From: a bacterium
Lineage (GTDB): Bacteria; Planctomycetota; UBA1135; GCA-002686595
Reading direction: 5' to 3'
NCBI GenBank assembly: GCA_024226735.1
Contig: JAAELL010000489.1
Location: forward strand, 1 to 58,916
Length of the DNA: 58,916 nt
Shown: piece after piece, positions 51,614 to 58,916 of the stretch
How positions within the stretch are numbered: position 1 is the first letter of the stretch
Layout: every line of letters begins with the position of its first letter
The notes under the pieces: generated by a model
The model's database searches: none
Told to the model about the DNA's origin: nothing
Seen by the model: the letters and a program-made list of their open reading frames with translations, nothing else
Program-made: the position numbers and the translations under genes

Positions 51614-54600
51614 TCACCGCAAACGCAGGACGACGCGCTTCTCCGGCTCGCCCCGTAGGCGTACACGCTTGTTCGCGCTCCCGCCGCCGACCCCCTCCGC
51701 GCGTACGCGGTAGGTGCCCGGGGCGAGCGGTCCGTAGAAGAGCTCATGCGGCGAGCGCCCGCTCGTGAGGAAGCGTTGAAGGTCGTCTGGGCCGAAGAAG
51801 GATTCCAGGGGCCTTCCGGACGCGTCGACGACGCGCACCGTCGCCGCGGTCGGCTCGCCCTGCGAGTCCTTGAGCCGGACGGCGATGATCGTGCCCGGAG
51901 CGAGCTCGAGTGTGGCCTCTGCGGTGCCCCCGGAGGGGACCGTGATGCGCTTGCTCTCCTCGCTCGCGAGCTCACCGCGCCGCGCGATCAGCGTGTATTC
52001 GCCGGGGGCGAGGCCCGAGTACAGGACACGTCCGTCCGGTCCCGTTGTCGCGACCGTCAGGCCTTCCTGCACACGCCCCTCGGCGTCACGCACGAAGAGC
52101 GCGGCATTCCCGGCGTGCGAACCACCGGGTTCGCGCACCGTCGCCGCGATCGAGCCCGGCAGCGGCAGCTCGAAGTCGAGCGTCAGGGCCTCGCCGTCCG
52201 CGAGCTCGACGCCGGAGCGGATCACCCGCGCGAACGAGGCGCGCTCGTCGGCGTTGAGGAACGCCGCCCCGCCCGCCGCGACGCGGTAGGTGCCCGGTGC
52301 GATGCCCGTGATCGTGTAGTGCCCCGAGTCGTCCGCGCGCAGCTCGGCGAACGCGCCTCCGTAGAGGCTGTCCGAGCGCAAGGGCCCGTCCGGCGAGATG
52401 CCGACGCGCGCGCCCGCGGCCGGCCGGCCATCGGGGGCCAGCACGGTTCCCGAGATCACGCCGAGGGGCAGCTCGAAGTCGAGCCGCGCATCGCCGGCCG
52501 CCGGCACTTCGCGCAGGAATTCGATGACGTTGTGCTCGCCGGGGTGCGTCATGAACGTCTCCACGGTGACGATCCAGGCGCCCCCCCTCGGCAGGTCGAG
52601 CTCGTAGCGACCGTCGTCGAGAACGGCGTCCACCGCGTCGGCGAAGCGGCCGCCGGAGCCGGGGTAGAACTTGATCATCGCATCGGTCTGTGGCTCGTCG
52701 CCGTGGGTCACGCGGCCAAAGACGCGCACCGACGCTTCAGGCTCGGCGCCCAGGAGGACCTCGGTGTGCACGCCCTCTTCGACGTTGACCTGCTCGTAGA
52801 GGGCCGCGCTGAGCAATTTGCCGATGCCGCCGCCTTCCCCCGACGGCACGAGGTCCCGGTCCGCGTCGAGTGCGAGCACGACCCACGGTCCGGGAATCAC
52901 GTTGTCGAAATGGAAGCGACCGTCGTCGCCGACCGTGGTCTGCCGTGCGTCGTAGGAACCCAGTCCCCACTGGACCAGGTTGACGAGCCTTCCGGCTGCG
53001 GCCTCTCCGCGCTCGTCGAGCACTTCGCCGCCCACGGTCCCGCCAGCGGTCAACGATAGGACGACGCCCTGCACGGTCGCGCCCGCCGACGTGTCGACCG
53101 CGACGGGGGTGCCACGGCAGTAGCCCTCGGCGAGCGCCGCGAGCTGTACGACGGCCGGAGGCACACCCTCGAGGCGGAAGCGTCCCTCCTCGTCCGTCGT
53201 CGTCGAGCGCGGCGCGGGCAGACCCGTGACGAGCTCCTGGAGCTCGGACAGGCCCGGGTCGACGCGCACGGTCGCGTCGGCCACGGCCGCGCCGCTCGTG
53301 TCGTGCACGACGCCTTCCACCGCGACCGATGCGTGCAGCTCGAGCCGCAACGCGCCCGACTGCGGGAGCTCGACGAAGACGTCGGCGATCTGCGCGTGCC
53401 CGGCTGCCTCGGCCGCGACGCGCCAGCGTCCCTCGACGAGCCCCTCGATCCGGAAATGGCCGTCCGTCACCTTGAAGCTCTCCCGGCGCCACGCGCTCCC
53501 GGTGTCGCCGAGCGGCCCCTGCGTGATGCGGGTCGCGCGCACGTCGAAGTCCGTGATCGCCGCGCCGCTCGCCGCGACGACTTCGCCGACCAGCGTGAGC
53601 GGCGGGTTGAGCGTCAGCGCGATGTCCTGCGCACCGGGTTTGATCGCATCGCGCTGGGCACGATGCGGCGCGGACGCACCGTCTGGCTGCACCTCGACCG
53701 ACAGCACGAACGGACCTCCGCCGAGACCGGTCATCGTGAACGTGCCGTTCGGCTCCGTGCGCGTCTCCGCGCGCGCGCCGCGCAGCGCCTGGAAAGCGGT
53801 CGGACCGACGCGGTACGCAGGATCGTAGCTGGCGACGACGGGCACGTCGGCGGCCGGCCGGCCGTCGGACCAGCGCACTTCTCCCGTGATGCGCTGCCCG
53901 CTCCCGAGCTCGATCACGACGCCGTCGACCACGCCGCCCTCGGTGATCTCCACCGGGCGCGCTCGGTTCTCGAGGTACCCGGGCGCTTCGGCGAAGAGCT
54001 GCATCGTCCCGGGCGGGACCCAGCGCAGCTCGAAGCCGCCGCTCGCATCGGCGGTGGCCTCGCGCGCCAGCGCGCCGTGGGCGCCGAAGGGACCGCTCTC
54101 GAAGTGCGCCTTCACGCGCGCGTGCGCGAGGGCCTCGCCTTGTTCGTTCACGACCCGCCCGCGCACCGTACCGCCGGGGGTGAGCTCGATCGTGCACGAC
54201 TCCTCCGCGCAGGCCGCGACGGGCCCGAGGACGAGGCGGCGCGCGGAGAGCGATGCCGCAGGCCTCACGAGGACTTCGTACTCGACGTGCGCGGGAAGGG
54301 CGGACACCGTGAACGCGCCGCCGGGTCCGGACTCGAGGTCGACCTCGAAACGCGGCGCGTCCGCGACGCGCGACTGCATGCCGAAGCGGTTCGTGATCTC
54401 GACGCGAATGCCCGCCAGCTCGCTTCCGGCCGGGCCGGCGAGCTGTCCTGTGAGTCGCGTGCCGGCGAGCGCCTCCAGCTCCGGCGCCGCGTCGAGCTCC
54501 ACGGTCTCGGATGCGTAGACCTTGGGACCGCGCAGCGCCAGGTGCACGTCGACCGCGTCCTCGGGCAAGACGAGGCGGAAGGTGCCATCGGCCGCGACCG

Positions 54601-55609
54601 CAGCGCGCGCGAGGAGCTCGGCCTCGAGCTTGCGCTCTTGATCGGGGTCCCACGGCGCGCGCGCCAGGCGCTCCGCCAGCTCCGTGTACGTGGTGGGGGC
54701 GCGCAGCGCGAACACCTCGGCGCCGGGGTCGGGACACGCGTCGGTCCAGATGGCGCGTCCGGTCACGACACGCGTCGCGGCTTTCGCCGGGTCCGCGTAG
54801 ACCGGTGCGCGCGTCTCGCGACCCCGAGTGGGCGCGTGCTCGCTCGGGGCGGCGGGCGCAGGTGCGTCCGGTGTGCCGGCAGCACCCGTGCCGCGCGCGA
54901 GGGCCGCGGTCTCGGTCTCCATGCGCGTATCCGTCTTCCACCACACGATTCCACCGGCCAGCGCCAGGGCGACGGCCGCTCCGATCCATACCTTCAGTCC
55001 CACGATGCCTCCCATGAGAGCGGCGGCTTTCAGGCCGCCTGATGTCACGATCCACTGGGAAGGCAGCTCCGCGAGCGGCGCGAGGGCCGCCATCCACGCA
55101 CCGCGGTCACCGTCGAAGCGCACGTCGAGGTCCTCGCGCAGCCGCTCGAGCGCGCGCGAGATCCGCCACCGGACGGTGCCGGCGGGGACGTCTTGGGCGC
55201 GCGCGATGTCCGCGGCCGAGAAGCCGTCGATGTAGCGCAGGAGCACGGTCGAGCGGAACGGCTCCTCGAGTCGCGACACCGCCTCGACGAGCAGGCGCTG
55301 GCGCTCGACGCGCTCGGCCAACTCGTCGGGCGAGGGCACCTCGGGTCTACGTCCCGTCTCTCGCTCGCGAATCACGCGGCTCGACTCGCTGCGACGTTGC
55401 TCGCGCAGTCGGCTCCTCAGGACGCGTGCGAGCCAAGCGCGCGGCGGGCTGCCGTCCTCGCGCGGCCGCGCGAGCGACGCCAGGAGGGTCTCCTGCGTGA
55501 CGTCGTCGGCGGTCCCGGGGTCGCGCACCAGGCTCCGCGCGAGTAGCGCGGTCCAGCGCATCGACTCCAGGAGCTCGTCGGTCTTGGGCGTTCGAAGCTC
55601 ACCTTCCAT
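51614..55609 (-). CDS. ECF sigma factor fused to membrane segment and long CarboxypepD_reg repeat region
   Basis: 1331 aa, ATG at 55609. Sigma region 2 at about 13-50 (LLARSLVRDPGTADDVTQET); region 4 at about 114-163 (FRSTVLLRYIDGFSAADIAR, AQDVPAGTVRWRISRALERL). A membrane segment lies at about 205-224 (KVWIGAAVALALAGGIVWWK). A Pro/Ala linker and roughly ten CarboxypepD_reg units follow (GTVRGRVVNEQGEALAHARV, VAVEGVVHDTSGAAVADATV, LGVISGTVLAPDGRPAAGAR). Same order as the 9293 gene, but about 280 residues longer. The sigma half faces the cytoplasm and the repeats face outward, so it could sense the exterior without a separate anti-sigma protein. The release mechanism is not visible. Confidence 0.9.
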   Translation of the reverse strand: MEGELRTPKTDELLESMRWTALLARSLVRDPGTADDVTQETLLASLARPREDGSPPRAWLARVLRSRLREQRRSESSRVIRERETGRRPEVPSPDELAERVERQRLLVEAVSRLEEPFRSTVLLRYIDGFSAADIARAQDVPAGTVRWRISRALERLREDLDVRFDGDRGAWMAALAPLAELPSQWIVTSGGLKAAALMGGIVGLKVWIGAAVALALAGGIVWWKTDTRMETETAALARGTGAAGTPDAPAPAAPSEHAPTRGRETRAPVYADPAKAATRVVTGRAIWTDACPDPGAEVFALRAPTTYTELAERLARAPWDPDQERKLEAELLARAAVAADGTFRLVLPEDAVDVHLALRGPKVYASETVELDAAPELEALAGTRLTGQLAGPAGSELAGIRVEITNRFGMQSRVADAPRFEVDLESGPGGAFTVSALPAHVEYEVLVRPAASLSARRLVLGPVAACAEESCTIELTPGGTVRGRVVNEQGEALAHARVKAHFESGPFGAHGALAREATADASGGFELRWVPPGTMQLFAEAPGYLENRARPVEITEGGVVDGVVIELGSGQRITGEVRWSDGRPAADVPVVASYDPAYRVGPTAFQALRGARAETRTEPNGTFTMTGLGGGPFVLSVEVQPDGASAPHRAQRDAIKPGAQDIALTLNPPLTLVGEVVAASGAAITDFDVRATRITQGPLGDTGSAWRRESFKVTDGHFRIEGLVEGRWRVAAEAAGHAQIADVFVELPQSGALRLELHASVAVEGVVHDTSGAAVADATVRVDPGLSELQELVTGLPAPRSTTTDEEGRFRLEGVPPAVVQLAALAEGYCRGTPVAVDTSAGATVQGVVLSLTAGGTVGGEVLDERGEAAAGRLVNLVQWGLGSYDARQTTVGDDGRFHFDNVIPGPWVVLALDADRDLVPSGEGGGIGKLLSAALYEQVNVEEGVHTEVLLGAEPEASVRVFGRVTHGDEPQTDAMIKFYPGSGGRFADAVDAVLDDGRYELDLPRGGAWIVTVETFMTHPGEHNVIEFLREVPAAGDARLDFELPLGVISGTVLAPDGRPAAGARVGISPDGPLRSDSLYGGAFAELRADDSGHYTITGIAPGTYRVAAGGAAFLNADERASFARVIRSGVELADGEALTLDFELPLPGSIAATVREPGGSHAGNAALFVRDAEGRVQEGLTVATTGPDGRVLYSGLAPGEYTLIARRGELASEESKRITVPSGGTAEATLELAPGTIIAVRLKDSQGEPTAATVRVVDASGRPLESFFGPDDLQRFLTSGRSPHELFYGPLAPGTYRVRAEGVGGGSANKRVRLRGEPEKRVVLRLR

Positions 55610-55793
55610 TCGTTGTTAGGGAGGCACACGATGCGACAAGCGTTGGCGGAATGTGCTCGCTCTTGGACTTTGGGCCGGATCAGGGTCGTGGGGTCTTCGG
55701 TGGGAAGAAGAAGCAGAGGAAGGCCAGGCCCTCGACCGGTTCAGCCAGTGTACATGCCGCATCTCGGCCGGCGAATCGCGGTACGGTGGCGGC

Positions 55794-56789
55794 ATGCCCT
55801 GTCCCACCACCGCCCTCATCGCTCTCGTTCTCGCCGCGTCTCCGACCCAGGACCCCGCGCTCTGGCATCAGTTCGACTTCTGGATCGGGGAGTGGAGCGT
55901 GCAGAATCGTCATCTCGAGAACGACGGCACCTGGCGTGACGGTGACCGCACGCGGGCGCGGATCACGCCCGTGTGCGCGGGACGCGCAGTCCTGGAGGAG
56001 TGGGCGGGACCGTTCCGCGGCGGCTTCATGAACGGATTCAGCCTGCGGGCCTACGATGCCGAGGCGGAGCAATGGAACCTGCTCTTGAACTGGACGATGG
56101 ACGGCAACGGCTCGTTCGGTCGCTTGACGGGTGCGTTCCAGCACGGCCGGGGCGAGTTCTTCTTTCCGTCGGGCAAGACGTTGAACCGCTACACGTTCTC
56201 CGACGCGCTGGCGGACACGGTGCGTTGGGACAGCGCGACCTCCAAGGACGATGGCGCGACTTGGCGCACGGACTGGATCATGGCGTTCTCGCGCACGCAC
56301 GCGGCGGCGGAGACGACCGAGGAGCGCCTGTTCGCTAGCGATTGGACCGAAGGAATCCTCGCTCCTGGCGCGGACGCGCGGGCGATGGACTTCGTGCTCG
56401 GAACCTGGGAAGGCGAGCAACGCGACGTGCGCGCGGGCACGACGGCGCGCGCGCGACTGCGCACGAAGACGATCAACAAGGGCTGCCTCGTCATCGATGC
56501 GTTGAGTGTCGGCGAGAGCGAGGAGCGTTTTGGCGTGCGCGGCTGGGTGCCGGGCGCCAAGCGCTGGGAGGGCTGGCACCTGAGCGCTGGCGACACGCGC
56601 CTTGTGTCGTCCACGGGCGTGCGGGCGGACGGCGCGATCGCGTTCACGGGTGGAGCGGCGGACGCGCGTTGGACCGAGACCTGGTCCGCGCCCGCTCAGG
56701 GCGAGCTGCGCATCGAGCTCGTGCGACTCGACGCAGCGGGCAAGCCCGGTGACCCCACGGTCGTGACGGAGCTGCGCAGCGTGCCTTGA
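55794..56789 (+). CDS. Exported protein with two DUF1579-like domains
   Basis: 331 aa. The ATG at 55794 starts MPCPTTALIALVLAASPTQD, a short signal. Two similar lipocalin-like units follow: HQFDFWIGEWSVQNRHLEND ... RDGDRTRARI near residue 24 and AMDFVLGTWEGEQRDVRAGT ... ARARLRTKTI near residue 198. Each contains the conserved D-F-x-x-G-x-W of the DUF1579 family. The family's ligand is unknown. The next frame overlaps its stop by 4 nt. Confidence 0.8.
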   Translation: MPCPTTALIALVLAASPTQDPALWHQFDFWIGEWSVQNRHLENDGTWRDGDRTRARITPVCAGRAVLEEWAGPFRGGFMNGFSLRAYDAEAEQWNLLLNWTMDGNGSFGRLTGAFQHGRGEFFFPSGKTLNRYTFSDALADTVRWDSATSKDDGATWRTDWIMAFSRTHAAAETTEERLFASDWTEGILAPGADARAMDFVLGTWEGEQRDVRAGTTARARLRTKTINKGCLVIDALSVGESEERFGVRGWVPGAKRWEGWHLSAGDTRLVSSTGVRADGAIAFTGGAADARWTETWSAPAQGELRIELVRLDAAGKPGDPTVVTELRSVP

Positions 56790-57331
56790 AGCGAGAATCC
56801 GTGCGCCGCACTACCCCGAGCAGATCATGGGAGCAGCTTGGCCAGGCGGCCTACGTCGATCGCTACGTGCTCGCGGACGCGACCCACTACCGGCCCGATG
56901 GCCCGCGGCCGCACGTCGTCGTCCTCGAGATGATGCAGCGCGCCTTGGTGAAGGAGCCGCAGGTCGCCGCGACCCGCAACCTCGTACGCTGGATGCGTCC
57001 AGGGGGCTTGCTCGTGCCCCAGAGCATCGCCGTCGACGCCGCCGTCGACGCCGTTATCGACGCCGGGCGACACGTCGCGCGGCTGATCGATCTGAACGTC
57101 GAGAGTGCGCGGGAGCCGCTCGAGCCGGTCCGCGTCACCCTTCCCGGCGGCGTACACGTGGTCGAGCTGCGCACGGAGATCGTCGTCTCGGACGGGATCG
57201 GGCTCGGGCGCGGGGACTCGGGTCTCACTCTGCCGCTCGTGCTGCCGCGGCCCGCGGGCGGGCCGGTCGAATTCTCGTACCGAATGGGGAAGCGGCCGGG
57301 CTTCGAGATGTCGGTGTGGAGCTCCGAGTGA
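56786..57331 (+). CDS. Methyltransferase-like C-terminal fragment
   Basis: 181 aa if started at the TTG overlapping the previous stop. The sequence VDRYVLADATHYRPDGPRPH followed by VVVLEMMQRALVKEPQVAAT and LVRWMRPGGLLVPQSI resembles the second half of a SAM-dependent-methyltransferase-like family I recall. The N-terminal half with the glycine-rich SAM motif is missing. The first 15 residues (KRESVRRTTPSRSW) look unlike protein of this family, so the gene is probably 5'-truncated near 56820. It may be a pseudogene. A MITE-like element lies 40 nt downstream. Confidence 0.45.
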   Translation: MKRESVRRTTPSRSWEQLGQAAYVDRYVLADATHYRPDGPRPHVVVLEMMQRALVKEPQVAATRNLVRWMRPGGLLVPQSIAVDAAVDAVIDAGRHVARLIDLNVESAREPLEPVRVTLPGGVHVVELRTEIVVSDGIGLGRGDSGLTLPLVLPRPAGGPVEFSYRMGKRPGFEMSVWSSE

Positions 57332-57371
57332 ACGTAGCGGACCCGGCCAGAGGCCGAATCCGCTGTTCTTA

Positions 57372-57571
57372 CCCCGCTGTTGCATAACCTCTTCCCGAGT
57401 AGAGCATCGAGGGCCCGGAAGGGCCCTCGATGCTCTACGTTCAGGCGAGTCGCTGGAAGTCACCAGCGGTGATGTTCGGGCGAAGTCGACCTGATTGGTC
57501 CCTGAGCCCGAACAGCGCCGCTGGTGGCTGCCAGAGGCCGCATGACGGGAAGAGGTTATGCAACATCGGGG
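57372..57571. mobile_element. 200-bp MITE-like element E5 with CTTA target duplication
   Basis: Inverted ends of 26 nt (57372-57397 and 57546-57571, one mismatch) are flanked by CTTA on both sides (57368-57371 and 57572-57575). It carries a perfect internal hairpin and no credible gene. It is unrelated in sequence to elements E1-E4. Confidence 0.78.
57399..57438. repeat. Perfect 18-bp hairpin with GGAA loop inside E5
   Basis: GTAGAGCATCGAGGGCCC (57399-57416) and its exact complement (57421-57438) enclose GGAA. There is no T-run. It could be a structural recognition site or a nested repeat; as RNA it would be very stable. Confidence 0.85.
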
Positions 57572-57593
57572 CTTACTCGTCGTGCTCGACGAC

Positions 57594-58106
57594 TCAGTTC
57601 CGCGCCGGATACGTACCTTCGAGCGCGATGAGGTAGTTGATCGCCTGGAAGGGGGGCATGTTGTTGTGCGCGTGTCCGCCACCGACGGTCGTGAGCGTGT
57701 CGACGTTCATCAACTTGTCGGGCGTCCCGTGGAAGAACGGGTTGTCGGGGTCCGCCGCCATGAAGTTGCCCGACGGGAAGTTGGTCGAGCCGCGCTGGTC
57801 GGTGCAGTTCACGTGGTGGTTGTGGGCCGGCAGCTGGTTGACGGTCAGCGTCTCCGACTCCGATCCGCTCTTCTCGCCCAGGTGACGCGTCGTCAGGCCC
57901 GGACCGGACCCGGGGTGCATGGCGAATCGACCGCGCAGGTCGGGCAACGCGAACGTCGTGCGTCCGTCTCCGCCGTACGTCGTGCCGAGGATCGAGAAGA
58001 GCGCTTGATACTGCGAGATGGACAGCAGAGACCCGTCGCAGAGGGCCCATTTGCGGGGGGCGAAGTTGCCGGCGAACTGAATGATCTGACCGATGAACGG
58101 TTCCAT
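57594..58106 (-). CDS. Phage tail-collar / microcystin-dependent-type protein
   Basis: 170 aa. The ATG at 58106 (MEPFIGQIIQFAGNFAPRKW) is preceded by AGGAG. It has the collar-domain signature: IQFAGNFAPRKWALCDGSLL, FSILGTTYGGDGRTTFALPD, LRGRFAMHPGSGPGLT, then GEKSGSESETLTVNQLPAHN and NNMPPFQAINYLIAL. Such proteins are often called MdpB-like or tail fiber proteins and occur in cellular genomes next to phage-tail-like loci. No other tail gene is in the window. Role unknown. Confidence 0.88.
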   Translation of the reverse strand: MEPFIGQIIQFAGNFAPRKWALCDGSLLSISQYQALFSILGTTYGGDGRTTFALPDLRGRFAMHPGSGPGLTTRHLGEKSGSESETLTVNQLPAHNHHVNCTDQRGSTNFPSGNFMAADPDNPFFHGTPDKLMNVDTLTTVGGGHAHNNMPPFQAINYLIALEGTYPARN

Positions 58107-58403
58107 GGAGTAGCTCCTGATGTGAAAACCCGTCTTGGCAGGCGGGGTCGTTGGGAAGAACAGGCGCGAGCTGGCTACCCGTCGCCGAAAGGGCGAGCAA
58201 TCCAACGCGCGAGCGAGCCGACACGTCTACCCGTTTCCTGCCGTTTGGGAGGAACGCACAGCGAAAAACCGATCCACACGCAGTAGGTATTCACCCGACC
58301 AATCGATCCAGAAGCTTGCAAGGCACGAAAAAAGGCGCTGCGCGTGGTCACCGCGCAGCGCCTGCGTTCGTGTCGTGCCCGCTCGGGCGAACACGGACTC
58401 TAT
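58107..58403. other. Interval between the tail-collar and DUF2853 genes
   Basis: About 300 nt with overlapping short frames on the rightward strand, none with a ribosome site or recognisable product. It holds the terminator at 58328-58363 and presumably the leftward promoter for the tail-collar gene. Confidence 0.5.
58328..58363 (-). terminator. Intrinsic terminator of the DUF2853 gene
   Basis: On the leftward strand a 12-bp stem (58363-58352 pairing 58344-58333) with a 7-nt loop is followed by TTTTTT (A-run at 58328-58333 on the given strand). It lies 40 nt downstream of the DUF2853 stop. Confidence 0.88.
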
Positions 58404-58742
58404 TCAGGCGAACACCGACTCCTTGCCGAGGTCCTTGACCAGCAAGTAATAGAAGACGGGGCGCAGCTTGTTGACGTTCGATTTGCCGATCTTCTCGGCC
58501 GCGCGGTCGATCGCTCCGTCGAGATCCGGTCCGTCGGCGCAGCCGAGCTTGCCGACGAGGAAGTTCTTCTTGACCGTCTCGACCTCGCCCTTGTCCGCCG
58601 TCGCGACAGTCCCGGAGTCCTTGTTGTAGATGGAGGGACCGAGGGACTTAGCGATCGCGGTCAAGAGGTTCTCGTCGCAATCGATGTTCTGATCCGCCAT
58701 CTGCTGCTTGCACTTGGCGATGACGTCGTCGAATTGGCTCAT
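58404..58742 (-). CDS. DUF2853 family protein
   Basis: 112 aa, ATG at 58742. MSQFDDVIAKCKQQMADQNI, LLTAIAKSLGPSIYNKDSGT, VETVKKNFLVGKLGCAD and SNVNKLRPVFYYLLVKDLGK agree with the small helical DUF2853 family as I recall it, in length and layout. It has no signal peptide, so it is cytoplasmic. The biochemical role of the family is unknown to me. It has its own terminator, so it is probably monocistronic. Confidence 0.85.
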   Translation of the reverse strand: MSQFDDVIAKCKQQMADQNIDCDENLLTAIAKSLGPSIYNKDSGTVATADKGEVETVKKNFLVGKLGCADGPDLDGAIDRAAEKIGKSNVNKLRPVFYYLLVKDLGKESVFA

Positions 58743-58862
58743 GGGTAGGGAATAGGAGGATAGAAACGGGCCGGGGAGACCCCGGAGTAGAGGCGGAGAG
58801 TGTCATTCCGGGGACCCGGATGCGAGTACGTAAGGGGGGGCAGTTAGGCCAAAAAAGTGGCT

Positions 58863-58890
58863 CTCCGACACCTTTAGTGGGTGAATCAGG
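58863..58890. repeat. Partial match to the E1/E2 junction
   Basis: CTCCGACACC followed by TTTAGTGGGTGAATCAGG resembles positions 156-186, where E1 ends and E2 begins. It may be another pair of element ends, with the rest cut off by the window edge. Confidence 0.35.
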
Positions 58891-58916
58891 GCCGGGTTCG
58901 AGGCCGCCCCAGGAGA

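Noticed and set aside
57399..57438. The perfect hairpin as a transcription terminator
   Set aside because: There is no T-run on either strand, and it lies inside a MITE-like element.
57594..58106. A prophage suggested by the tail-collar protein
   Set aside because: No integrase, capsid, terminase or other tail genes are near; such collar proteins are also common as solitary bacterial genes.
1..58916. CRISPR arrays, rRNA or tRNA genes
   Set aside because: No regularly spaced repeats, rRNA stretches or cloverleaf-like sequences were noticed on reading; a covariance search could still find a tRNA.

Overview
The window is high-GC DNA with no rRNA, tRNA or CRISPR array that I can see. Its gene content points to a deep-branching Planctomycetota lineage. 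Many short ECF sigma factors sit beside TPR/CHAT proteins or are fused to huge secreted regions. There are sulfatases, beta-helix proteins beginning with a DUF1565-like segment, the remnant of a TPR-linked Ser/Thr kinase, and an exported-protein C-terminal module (YC-x-PA-x-PNSTG ... FGYFL ... PGETWNFQ-WFRD) that I associate from memory with Poly30/Pla133-type planctomycetes. The taxonomy is inference.

Layout. 1-387: two abutting palindromic elements that share a CTAG. 388-4179: exported proteins (two with the C-terminal module, one beta-helix) and a kinase-gene remnant. 4355-8277: cassette 1, ECF sigma / zinc-finger anti-sigma with TPR / TPR-CHAT protein. 8351-9153: a truncated subtilisin-like gene abutting the stub of an opposite-strand gene. 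9293-12454: an ECF sigma factor fused through one membrane segment to carboxypeptidase-regulatory-like (CarboxypepD_reg) repeats. 12545-13543: colliding remnants of two more such proteins. 13494-19874: exported proteins, including a 1205-residue propeller/di-heme cytochrome c. 19986-23808: cassette 2, ECF sigma / anti-sigma / CHAT protein. 23823-25000: a RAYT-type transposase gene flanked by inverted repeats, with a palindromic element inserted upstream. 25049-31395: FG-GAP-like protein, P-type Ca2+-ATPase-like pump, two small proteins and an exported protein. 31521-38083: chorismate-lyase-like protein, di-heme lipoprotein and beta-helix proteins.

38094-44988 is the most striking part. It holds two sulfatase-family genes, a thioredoxin-like gene and a two-domain rhodanese gene. 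The thioredoxin-like and rhodanese genes each have a single in-frame UGA exactly at the catalytic cysteine (GTR-U-PPC and HAY-U-HSGQR). Both are best read as selenoproteins.

45143-55609 is a cluster of CarboxypepD_reg proteins: one broken sigma fusion, one PDZ-containing protein, one repeat protein, a sigma C-terminal scrap, and a complete 1331-residue sigma-TM-repeat fusion. 55794-58742 carries a two-domain DUF1579-like protein, a methyltransferase-like fragment, a 200-bp MITE-like element with a target duplication, a tail-collar protein and a DUF2853 protein.

Together the region looks devoted to envelope and extracellular functions, controlled by several private sigma systems, and reshaped by gene decay and small palindromic elements.
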